DNA of 5,800 nt from an uncultured Mycoplasmatota bacterium (lineage in GTDB: Bacteria > Bacillota_I > Bacilli_A > RF39 > UBA660), in NCBI GenBank assembly GCA_946497375.1, contig CAMMKE010000064.1:1-5800 (forward strand), given 5' to 3'. Of the stretch, positions 1-4,782 are shown in pieces. The notes beneath the pieces were generated by a model. The model did no database searches. It saw only the letters and a program-made list of their open reading frames with translations, and was not told the origin of the DNA. The translations under genes were made by a program, and so were the position numbers. How positions within the stretch are numbered: position 1 is the stretch's first letter; each line of letters starts with the position of its first letter.

Positions 1-1596
1 GAAGCTGCTCTTAGAATTGCTGTAGAACTTGTTAATGAAGGTAAAATTACTAAAGAAGAAGCTCTTTTAAGAGTAGAGCCTAAACAGTTAGAACAATTAT
101 TACATCCTGCTTTTGATAAAGATACTTTAAGTAAAGCTAAAGTTATTGGTAAAGGTTTAGCTGCTTCACCTGGGGCTGCTACAGGACATTTATATTTTAG
201 TGCCGAAGACGTTATGAAAGCACATGATGAGGGAGTAGAAGATATAATACTAGCAAGAGAAGAAACATCTCCAGAAGATATTGAAGGTATGAATATCGCT
301 CGTGGTATTTTAACAGTTAGAGGTGGAATGACTTCACATGCTGCAGTTGTCGCTCGTGGTATGGGTACTTGTTGTGTATCAGGTTGTTCTGATGTAGTAG
401 TTGATGTTAATAAGAAAACTTTAACTACTAAAGACGGTAAAGTATTCAAAGAAGGAGACTACATTAGTTTAGATGGTTCAACTGGTAATGTTTATGGAGA
501 AGAGATAAAAACAGTTCCTGCATCTATTAGTGGAAACTTTGAAACATTCATGAACTGGGCTGATAAGATAGCAGACCTAGAAGTTAGAACTAATGCCGAT
601 AATCCTAGGGATGCTAAAGTTGCAAGAGATTTTGGTGCTAAAGGTATTGGACTTTGTCGTACAGAGCATATGTTCTTTGATAGTGAACGAATATTTAACT
701 TTAGAAAGATGATTGTTGCTCCAACATTAGAAAAACGTGAAGAAGCACTAGATGCGATTTTACCTTATCAAAAAGATGACTTTAAAGAGTTATTTAAAGT
801 AATGGATGGTTATGAAGTTACTATTAGATTCTTAGATCCACCACTACATGAGTTCTTACCTCATACTGATGATGAGATTAAAGCTCTTGCCAAAGACTTA
901 GATATGGACTTTGTTTCTTTAAAGAATAAAGTAGAGTCACTAAAAGAATTTAATCCAATGATGGGTCATCGTGGATGTCGTCTTGCCGTTACTTATCCTG
1001 AGATTGCTGTTATGCAAACAAAAGCTGTTATAAATGCTGCTTTAGAAGTAGAAAAAGAGGGTATTAAAGTAACACCTGAAATTATGATACCTTTAGTAGG
1101 AGATGTTAATGAGTTAAAATATGTTAAGAATATAGTAGTTGAAACAGCTGATGCTATTATTAAAGATAATAACAGTGATTTAAAATATAAAGTAGGTACT
1201 ATGATAGAAATACCAAGAGCTGCCATTCTAGCAGATAAAATAGCAGAAGAAGCAGAGTTCTTCAGTTTTGGTACTAATGATTTAACCCAAATGACTTATG
1301 GATTCTCAAGAGATGATGCTTCTAAGTTCTTAAAAGACTATTACGATAAAAAAATATTTGTAAATGATCCTTTCGCAAGCCTAGATACTGTTGGTGTAGG
1401 TAAATTAGTAAAAATGGCTGCTGAACTTGGTAGAAGTACAAGAGGTGATATCAAACTAGGTATCTGTGGAGAACATGGAGGAGATCCTAAGAGTATAGCT
1501 TTCTGTCATAAAGTTGGTCTTAACTATGTTTCTTGTAGTCCATTTAGAGTACCTGTGGCAAGACTTGCTGCTGCAAGGGCTAAATTAGAGAATTAA
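1..1596 (+). CDS. ppdK: pyruvate, phosphate dikinase, C-terminal part (5' end outside window)
   Basis: The reading frame is open from base 1, so the gene starts upstream; 531 residues are visible out of roughly 870-880 usual for the family. The enzyme interconverts pyruvate + ATP + Pi and PEP + AMP + PPi in the cytoplasm. Visible residue numbers: the central phosphohistidine domain carries GGMTSHAAVVARG at 108-120, with the swivelling catalytic His at 113; the C-terminal PEP/pyruvate barrel has GLCRTEHMF (217-225), GHRGCRL (322-328), GTNDLTQ (424-430) and CGEHGGDP with the catalytic Cys at 489, ending in the characteristic SCSPFRVPVARLAAA. All expected catalytic motifs are present, so the enzyme looks functional. 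EI of the PTS and PEP synthase share the fold, but the Cys-GEHGGDP and SCSPFRVP segments fit PPDK best. The Met at base 214 is internal and not the start. The next gene begins two bases after the stop, suggesting cotranscription. Confidence -1.
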   Translation, partial: EAALRIAVELVNEGKITKEEALLRVEPKQLEQLLHPAFDKDTLSKAKVIGKGLAASPGAATGHLYFSAEDVMKAHDEGVEDIILAREETSPEDIEGMNIARGILTVRGGMTSHAAVVARGMGTCCVSGCSDVVVDVNKKTLTTKDGKVFKEGDYISLDGSTGNVYGEEIKTVPASISGNFETFMNWADKIADLEVRTNADNPRDAKVARDFGAKGIGLCRTEHMFFDSERIFNFRKMIVAPTLEKREEALDAILPYQKDDFKELFKVMDGYEVTIRFLDPPLHEFLPHTDDEIKALAKDLDMDFVSLKNKVESLKEFNPMMGHRGCRLAVTYPEIAVMQTKAVINAALEVEKEGIKVTPEIMIPLVGDVNELKYVKNIVVETADAIIKDNNSDLKYKVGTMIEIPRAAILADKIAEEAEFFSFGTNDLTQMTYGFSRDDASKFLKDYYDKKIFVNDPFASLDTVGVGKLVKMAAELGRSTRGDIKLGICGEHGGDPKSIAFCHKVGLNYVSCSPFRVPVARLAAARAKLEN

Positions 1597-1598
1597 TT

Positions 1599-2033
1599 AT
1601 GTCTTTATACGATAGAATGCTTAATATTGCTAATATAGATAAAGAATCTATTATTAGAAAAGCAATAGAAAATACTAAAAGTGACTTGGATGGATTAGAG
1701 CATGAGAGAATGTGTTTAGTATATAATTGGTACTTATATGAGAATCTAAAAGATATGTCATGTCTTGCTTATATAGTAGATACTGATGATTTAGGATTTC
1801 ATTATAAACATAGATTTGTTTTAGTACCAGATAATAATTTATATTATTTAGTAGATTTAACCTATAAACAATTTGGTAAAGATGATGATATATTAAGTAA
1901 ATTATCTAGTGATGGTTATGAAAAGATAGATAATGATAAATACTGTTACTATTTGAGTAAGGTAACTGGTAGTGATAAAGATATAACAATTGATGAAAGC
2001 TTGTTTAGGGAAGCAAAGGGACTTGGTAAATAA
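1599..2033 (+). CDS. uncharacterised small protein with a papain-like Cys-His-Asp pattern
   Basis: 144 residues, soluble, no signal peptide or membrane segment. I do not recognise a named family with certainty. It starts two bases after the ppdK stop, preceded only by a weak purine stretch (AGAG, 1588-1591), so translational coupling with ppdK is plausible. Three spaced elements resemble the papain-like/transglutaminase fold: Cys39 in ERMCLVYNW at the start of a predicted helix, His71 in HRFVLV on a strand, and Asp86 in YYLVDLTYKQF, where a hydrophobic-Asp-x-Thr-x-x-Gln-Phe pattern often follows the catalytic His. This order (Cys, His, Asp) is what a thiol protease, amidase or deamidase of that fold would show, but function is an inference from motif spacing only. 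The C-terminus ends in GLGK, whose codons form one arm of the terminator. Its last bases closely match the 3' end of the CptN toxin gene downstream. Confidence -1.
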   Translation: MSLYDRMLNIANIDKESIIRKAIENTKSDLDGLEHERMCLVYNWYLYENLKDMSCLAYIVDTDDLGFHYKHRFVLVPDNNLYYLVDLTYKQFGKDDDILSKLSSDGYEKIDNDKYCYYLSKVTGSDKDITIDESLFREAKGLGK

Positions 2034-2046
2034 TATCAAGTCTTTT
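2020..2046 (+). terminator. Rho-independent terminator overlapping the stop codon of the 1599-2033 gene
   Basis: GACTTGGT (2020-2027) pairs with ATCAAGTC (2035-2042) through one G-U wobble around a 7-base loop, followed by TTTT (2043-2046). The stop codon TAA (2031-2033) lies in the loop. It should end transcription of the ppdK-hypothetical operon. A near-identical element ends the toxin gene at 3376-3402. Confidence -1.
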
Positions 2047-2115
2047 AGTTACTATTTTAACTATAAAAACAGTTATATTTCTTAAACATGTGAATATAAT
2101 ATAAATGTATACTTA
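2047..2115. other. AT-rich spacer upstream of cassette A, no gene seen
   Basis: This stretch between the terminator and the first antitoxin promoter is very AT-rich and has no open reading frame with a ribosome binding site. Its end (GTATACTTATTGACA, 2107-2121) resembles the corresponding left flank of promoter B. Confidence -1.
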
Positions 2116-2144
2116 TTGACACTTATGTCAAAATATAGTATATT
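2116..2144 (+). promoter_or_regulatory. sigma-A type promoter of antitoxin copy A
   Basis: A perfect -35 TTGACA (2116-2121), a 17-base spacer and a -10 TATATT (2139-2144) predict a start near G2151. TTGACA is one arm of a 6+6 inverted repeat TTGACACTTATGTCAA (2116-2131). The outer TATACT (2108-2113) and AGTATA (2137-2142) are also complementary, but the arms between differ in length, so this is a degenerate form of the perfect palindrome at promoter B. Confidence -1.
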
Positions 2145-2172
2145 ATTATTGCATTTAAGAAATGTAATATGT

Positions 2173-2271
2173 ACATGTTAGCCGCTCTTGGATGGTGCGG
2201 GTTATAAATTATTCCAATCGTGAAATGTTAACCGCTCTCGGATGGTGCGGGATACAAATTATTCCGATCGA
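2173..2271 (+). repeat. two tandem antitoxin repeats, copy A
   Basis: Units of 50 and 49 bases (2173-2222, 2223-2271) share the blocks ATGTTA, CCGCTC, GGATGGTGCGGG and ATTATTCC. The first unit starts with ACATG rather than AAATG. They are direct tandem repeats without spacers. Confidence -1.
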
Positions 2272-2279
2272 AAATGTTT

Positions 2280-2315
2280 GAAAACTTTATTCTTTTGAAT
2301 AGGGTTTTCTTTTTT
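2280..2315 (+). terminator. intrinsic terminator between antitoxin A and the toxin remnant
   Basis: GAAAACTTTATTC (2280-2292), a TTTT loop and GAATAGGGTTTTC (2297-2309), then six T (2310-2315). Relative to copy B two A-U pairs have become G-U wobbles, so the hairpin is kept but weaker. In type III loci such a terminator sets the excess of antitoxin over toxin transcripts. Confidence -1.
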
Positions 2316-2565
2316 CTATAATGACAAGAGAAGTTGCTAATAAAAAATCGGTTATATTATTACAAAATGCTTTTCCTACATTAGAAAAATATATAAATCA
2401 TCCCCATATAACAAATGGTAAACCACTTAAAGTAATAGATACATTAAAAGATGAAATAACTAGCAATTTTATTACTTATTATCTTTAAAGAAACAAGGTA
2501 TTAGTTTATTTTTCACTTATATTGATAGAATTAAAGAAATGATATTTGAAGAACTTGGCAAATAA
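2314..2565 (+). pseudogene. remnant of a CptN-like type III toxin gene, 5' deleted and frameshifted
   Basis: From the ATG at 2321 the frame gives 55 residues (to TAA 2486-2488). Its first 46 residues match the intact toxin from Met76 on at 35 positions, including KKSVILLQNAFPTLEKYI. A one-base deletion near 2470-2485 then shifts the frame; the other frame continues as LKKQGISLFFTYIDRIKEM and ends in EELGK with TAA at 2563-2565, matching the end of the intact toxin. The first 75 codons and the whole leader are missing. The terminator T-tract is joined directly to toxin codons at TTCTA (2314-2318), a five-base sequence that in copy B occurs both after the terminator (2826-2830) and inside the toxin gene (3136-3140). 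This fits a deletion of about 310 bp between short direct repeats. There is no ribosome binding site before the ATG, so translation is unlikely. The 3' terminator hairpin is decayed too. Confidence -1.
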
Positions 2566-2616
2566 TAATCTCAAAAATCTTTATAAATATTTGGAAAATT
2601 GCATACAATAACAGTG
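2566..2616. other. short spacer between cassettes A and B, no gene seen
   Basis: AT-rich. It begins with a decayed version of the toxin-gene terminator: the first arm ACTTGGCA (2553-2560) is intact, but the second arm, TGTCAAGT in copy B, is no longer recognisable. Confidence -1.
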
Positions 2617-2654
2617 TATACTATATATTGACATTTATGTCAATATATAGTATA
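2617..2654. repeat. 38-base perfect palindrome covering the antitoxin B promoter
   Basis: The 18-base arm 2617-2634 (TATACTATATATTGACAT) is the exact reverse complement of 2637-2654 (ATGTCAATATATAGTATA), separated only by TT. It contains the -35 TTGACA, its mirror TGTCAA, and the first part of the -10. It has no T-tract, so it is not a terminator. It looks like an operator for a dimeric DNA-binding protein, or a site able to form a cruciform. No candidate regulator gene is in the window. Confidence -1.
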
Positions 2655-2656
2655 TT
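2628..2656 (+). promoter_or_regulatory. sigma-A type promoter of antitoxin copy B
   Basis: TTGACA (2628-2633), a 17-base spacer and TATATT (2651-2656) predict a start near G2663. Both boxes are identical to copy A, exactly 512 bases upstream. Both overlap the large palindrome, so anything bound there would be expected to block RNA polymerase. Confidence -1.
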
Positions 2657-2684
2657 ATTATTGCATTTAAGAAATGTAATATGT

Positions 2685-2783
2685 AAATGTTAGCCGCTTA
2701 TGGATGGTGCGGGTTATAAATGATTCCAATCGCGAAATGTTAGTCGCTTCCGAGTGGTGCGAGTTATAAATGATCTCGGTCGA
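2685..2783 (+). repeat. two tandem antitoxin repeats, copy B
   Basis: Units of 50 and 49 bases (2685-2734, 2735-2783) both start AAATGTTAG and share GGTGCG and GTTATAAATGAT. They differ mainly in the paired positions of the pseudoknot. A third AAATGTT starts at 2784 and runs into the terminator. Confidence -1.
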
Positions 2784-2791
2784 AAATGTTT

Positions 2792-2827
2792 GAAAACTTT
2801 ATTCTTTTGAATAAAGTTTTCTTTTTT
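2792..2827 (+). terminator. intrinsic terminator between antitoxin B and the toxin gene
   Basis: A perfect 13-bp stem, GAAAACTTTATTC (2792-2804) with GAATAAAGTTTTC (2809-2821), has a TTTT loop and is followed by six T (2822-2827). Its position between antitoxin repeats and toxin is the hallmark of type III loci, where occasional readthrough supplies the toxin mRNA. Confidence -1.
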
Positions 2828-2848
2828 CTAAAAATAGAACTTTTGTAC

Positions 2849-2877
2849 TTGCAAACAAAGTTATAATTTGATATATT
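2849..2877 (+). promoter_or_regulatory. possible weak promoter in the toxin leader
   Basis: TTGCAA (2849-2854), a 17-base spacer and TATATT (2872-2877) lie between the antitoxin terminator and the toxin start. In such AT-rich DNA this match may be chance, and a second -10-like TATAAT (2862-2867) has no good -35. Confidence -1.
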
Positions 2878-2917
2878 TTAGTTACAAGTTATATTTGTTA
2901 TTGGGGGTGTTTATAAA

Positions 2918-3388
2918 ATGAGAGTTAAAACGGGATATATTTATCATATTAAAGATGAATTTTTTGATAAGATTAATGACAAAGGTTTAATGATAAATCA
3001 TGAAAATGGACGAGCAAGACCTACTTACTTTACGATTAAAGATAAGGATATATTATGGTTTATTCCATTAAGTAGTAAAGTTTCTAAGTATCAACCTATA
3101 ATAGATAAAAAGGTTAAGAAATATGGAGATTGTCGTTCTATAATGATAAGAGAAATTGCCGAAAAGAAATCTGTTATATTATTGCAAAATGCTTTTCCTA
3201 CATTAGAAAAATATATAGATCATCCACATACAATAAATGGTGCTCCTGCTAGAGTTGCTGATAATTTAAAAGATGAGATTTTACAAAATTTTAATTCATT
3301 ATTAGCTTTAAAGAAACAAGGAATTAATTTGTTTTTCACTGATATTGATAAAATAAAAGAAATGATGCATGAAGAACTTGGCAAATAA
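2918..3388 (+). CDS. cptN: type III toxin-antitoxin system toxin, CptN/ToxN-AbiQ type endoribonuclease
   Basis: 156 residues, the usual length for these toxins. Family members are sequence-specific endoribonucleases with a MazF/Kid-like beta-barrel fold. They cut cellular mRNAs and their own antitoxin precursor in the cytoplasm and cause growth arrest or phage abortive infection. Recognisable segments are TGYIYHIKDEFF (5-16), LMIN (24-27), RPTYF (34-38), ILWFIPLSSKVSKY (45-58), KKYGDC (67-72), LLQNAFPTLEKYI (88-100) and INLFFTDIDKIKEMM (136-150). IPLSSKVSKY corresponds to the conserved Pro-Leu-Ser/Thr-Ser-x-Lys stretch near the ToxN active site. The LMxN, RP-Y and QNxFP signatures are what I associate with the CptN branch; assignment to type III is firm, the branch less so. 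The start is set by GGGGGTG (2903-2909), eight bases before ATG. Pseudoknotted repeats and a terminator lie directly upstream, as expected. No frame damage is seen. Confidence -1.
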   Translation: MRVKTGYIYHIKDEFFDKINDKGLMINHENGRARPTYFTIKDKDILWFIPLSSKVSKYQPIIDKKVKKYGDCRSIMIREIAEKKSVILLQNAFPTLEKYIDHPHTINGAPARVADNLKDEILQNFNSLLALKKQGINLFFTDIDKIKEMMHEELGK

Positions 3389-3402
3389 TGTCAAGTCTTT
3401 TT
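3376..3402 (+). terminator. Rho-independent terminator overlapping the toxin stop codon
   Basis: ACTTGGCA (3376-3383) pairs with TGTCAAGT (3389-3396) with one G-U wobble around a five-base loop holding part of the TAA stop, followed by CTTTTT (3397-3402). It closely matches the terminator at 2020-2046. Confidence -1.
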
Positions 3403-3429
3403 CTTTTAATATTAAACTATTAATATTTG

Positions 3430-3438
3430 TGGTATACT
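3430..3438 (+). promoter_or_regulatory. extended -10 promoter for the SGNH hydrolase gene
   Basis: TGGTATACT is a TGnTATACT extended -10 with no good -35. It would start transcription near 3445, just before the Shine-Dalgarno AGGGG (3454-3458). It lies after the toxin terminator, so the envelope cluster probably has its own transcript. Confidence -1.
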
Positions 3439-3465
3439 TTTATTGACATGAAAAGGGGAAGTGTT

Positions 3466-4278
3466 ATGAGTAAGACTACGAGTAAAAAAGCAAAAAAGAA
3501 AAAGTATACTACCAGACTTGAAAAAAATAAAAGAATTTATTATAAAAATAATTCAGTTAAAGATAGTCATAAAAAAAGTAATAATAAACTTATTTTAATT
3601 GTTTTAGTAATTAGTTTGTTTGTTAATGCCTTTTTTTTGTTAAGAGTTAATAATTTAGATTCATCAGTTGATAGTCTAAATACAACTATTGAAGAGAATA
3701 AAAAAGATTATGAAAAACAGATAGAAACTTTAAAGGAAGATTATACTAATTACTTGTTTTTAGGAGATTCAATTACATATTATTATGATTTAGATAAATA
3801 TTATGAAGGACTACCTGTTGTGAATAGTGGTATATCTGGAGATACTACTGAGGATATATTAAACGATATGACTAATAGAGTATATGTATATAATCCCTCT
3901 AAGGTATTCCTTTTGATTGGTACTAATGATTTGAATTCTAATATTGAAGTAGACGAAGTTATTTCCAATATAGAAAAGATAATTTCAGATATTAATAAAA
4001 GAGAACCACAAACAGAGATTTATGTAGAAAGTATTTATCCTGTTAATTCGAATACTAACAAAAGAATGGTTGGTAGTAGAAATAATGATGATATTAAAAC
4101 TATAAATGAAAGTATTAAGGACTATTGTACTTCAAATAATTATACTTATATAAATATGTATGATCAGTTACTTGATAAAGATGGTAATTTAAAAGAGGAA
4201 TATAGTGGTGATGGATTACATCTAAATGGTGATGGTTATAATGTAGTTACAGATGTATTAAAGAATTATTTAGACTAG
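3466..4278 (+). CDS. membrane-anchored SGNH/GDSL-family hydrolase
   Basis: 270 residues from the ATG at 3466, chosen because AGGGG (3454-3458) sits seven bases upstream; upstream in-frame TTG 3427 and ATG 3448 lack a ribosome site. The N-terminus (1-40) is very rich in Lys/Arg and should be cytoplasmic. One membrane helix follows (about 41-60, LILIVLVISLFVNAFFLLRV), then a probable coiled coil (about 62-92), then the hydrolase domain outside. SGNH blocks are clear: GDSIT with nucleophile Ser102 (100-104), NSGISGD with the block II Gly (120-126), GTND with the block III Asn (152-155), and DGLHLN with catalytic Asp249 and His252. The family contains esterases, lipases and O-acetyl or O-acyl esterases or transferases of glycans. 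Next to GtrA/GtrB-type genes, a role on a surface polysaccharide or teichoic acid is likely, but the substrate cannot be read from the sequence. Confidence -1.
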   Translation: MSKTTSKKAKKKKYTTRLEKNKRIYYKNNSVKDSHKKSNNKLILIVLVISLFVNAFFLLRVNNLDSSVDSLNTTIEENKKDYEKQIETLKEDYTNYLFLGDSITYYYDLDKYYEGLPVVNSGISGDTTEDILNDMTNRVYVYNPSKVFLLIGTNDLNSNIEVDEVISNIEKIISDINKREPQTEIYVESIYPVNSNTNKRMVGSRNNDDIKTINESIKDYCTSNNYTYINMYDQLLDKDGNLKEEYSGDGLHLNGDGYNVVTDVLKNYLD

Positions 4279-4299
4279 TTATATAATTCATGTTATACT
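4271..4299 (+). promoter_or_regulatory. likely promoter for the gtrA-like gene
   Basis: TAGACT (4271-4276), a 17-base spacer and TATACT (4294-4299) with an extended TG (4291-4292). The -35 overlaps the stop codon of the hydrolase gene. Readthrough from the hydrolase gene is also possible, as no terminator lies between. Confidence -1.
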
Positions 4300-4320
4300 A
4301 TATGTGTTAAGGAGAAAAGT

Positions 4321-4773
4321 ATGAAAAAAGATAAGTTAGAATGGTTATTTGATAAAGTATGTAGTATTTTGCATTTAAAGTTTAATGCTAAAACAAGAAA
4401 ATTATTAATTCAAATATTTAAGTTTGGTATTGTTGGAGGTACTGCTTTTGTAATTGACTTTGTTTTTCTTTATATATTTAGAGAATTTTGTCATTTTCCA
4501 GTACTTGTTTCTAATACTTTATCATTTTGTATTTCTGTTATTTATAATTATATTGCAAGTGTTAAGTGGGTATTTGATGTTAATAAAGAAAAAGATGCTA
4601 AGAAACAATTTGTTGTTTTTATCGTATTTAGTGTTTTAGGACTTATACTTAATAATGTAATTATGTGGATAACAGTAGATTTCTTAAGTATCTATTATTT
4701 ACTTGCTAAGATAATTGCAACTGTTATTGTAATGATATTTAACTTTGTAACTAGAAAAATATTTTTAGAATAG
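4321..4773 (+). CDS. GtrA-like family membrane protein
   Basis: 150 residues with four predicted membrane helices (about 33-54, 60-80, 97-119, 124-145) after a charged cytoplasmic N-terminus, the standard size and layout of the GtrA/DPMS family. Family marks are KFGIVGG (34-40) at the start of helix 1, an Asn-Tyr pair followed by Lys-Trp-x-Phe after helix 2 (76-85; NYIASVKWVF), and NFVTRKIFLE at the C-terminus, corresponding to the usual Asn-Phe-x-x-x-Arg-x-x-x-Phe ending. GtrA-type proteins act with a polyprenyl-phosphate glycosyltransferase and are proposed to flip the lipid-linked sugar across the membrane for decoration of O-antigen, teichoic acid or other polymers. A good Shine-Dalgarno AAGGAG (4309-4314) lies six bases before ATG. 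The GtrB-like gene starts nine bases after the stop, so the pair is cotranscribed. Confidence -1.
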   Translation: MKKDKLEWLFDKVCSILHLKFNAKTRKLLIQIFKFGIVGGTAFVIDFVFLYIFREFCHFPVLVSNTLSFCISVIYNYIASVKWVFDVNKEKDAKKQFVVFIVFSVLGLILNNVIMWITVDFLSIYYLLAKIIATVIVMIFNFVTRKIFLE

Positions 4774-4782
4774 AGGAATATT

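Larger units (their letters stand above)
2151..2315 (+). ncRNA. type III antitoxin RNA, copy A (orphan CptI-like)
   Basis: This is the predicted transcript from the promoter to its own terminator. It starts with a short hairpin (CATTT aag AAATG, 2152-2164) and contains two repeats, 2173-2222 and 2223-2271, plus the first bases of a third (AAATGTTTG from 2272). Each repeat can form an H-type pseudoknot. In repeat 1, CCGC (2182-2185) pairs with GCGG (2197-2200), and TTGGA (2188-2192), lying inside that loop, pairs with TCCAA (2213-2217). In repeat 2 the equivalent pairs are CCGC/GCGG and TCGGA/TCCGA. It aligns without a gap to copy B from the -10 to the end of the terminator. In type III systems the RNA is cut into single repeats that bind and block the toxin. 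Here the adjacent toxin gene is broken, so the RNA is an orphan that could still be made and might bind the toxin from copy B (inference). Confidence -1.
2663..2827 (+). ncRNA. cptI: type III antitoxin RNA, copy B (CptI-like)
   Basis: This is the predicted transcript from the promoter to the terminator. After a 5' hairpin (CATTT aag AAATG) it has repeats 2685-2734 and 2735-2783 and the start of a third. Repeat 1 can pair CCGC (2694-2697) with GCGG (2709-2712), and TGGA (2701-2704) with TCCA (2725-2728). Repeat 2 pairs TCGC (2744-2747) with GCGA (2759-2762), and CCGAG (2750-2754) with CTCGG (2775-2779). The second helix starts inside the loop of the first, which defines an H-type pseudoknot. 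C-G becomes U-A in stem 1, and in stem 2 most pairs change together, which is strong evidence for an RNA structure. The known type III antitoxins ToxI, AntiQ and CptI are tandem repeats just upstream of the toxin gene, folding as pseudoknots that the toxin cuts and then binds. About two repeats of 45-50 bases fits CptI better than ToxI (about 36 bases, more copies). Confidence -1.

Noticed and set aside
993..1226. Antisense 77-residue open frame inside ppdK
   Set aside because: It lies entirely opposite conserved PPDK codons, has no ribosome site and no recognisable protein; it is a shadow frame.
2321..2488. 55-residue ORF as a functional small protein
   Set aside because: It is the middle of a toxin gene lacking the N-terminal half, with no ribosome site and a frameshift before its natural end.
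2173..2783. CRISPR array
   Set aside because: Only two contiguous units per block with no unique spacers, and compensatory changes inside the units; a pseudoknotted antitoxin explains them.
2663..2827. Riboswitch or attenuator controlling the downstream gene
   Set aside because: Structure followed by a terminator could suggest this, but the tandem repeated units and the ToxN/CptN-like product fit a type III antitoxin much better, and no antiterminator pairing was seen.
2047..3402. Insertion sequence or transposon
   Set aside because: No transposase, integrase or terminal inverted repeats are seen; the repetition is explained by duplication of the toxin-antitoxin cassette.
3427..3465. TTG start giving a 283-residue hydrolase
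   Set aside because: The region overlaps the likely promoter -10, and the ATG at 3466 has a well-spaced AGGGG, whereas TTG 3427 and ATG 3448 have no ribosome site.
4454..4639. 61-residue open frame overlapping the gtrA-like gene
   Set aside because: It lies in another frame within a clear GtrA-family gene; its hydrophobic content only reflects the T-rich codons of membrane helices.
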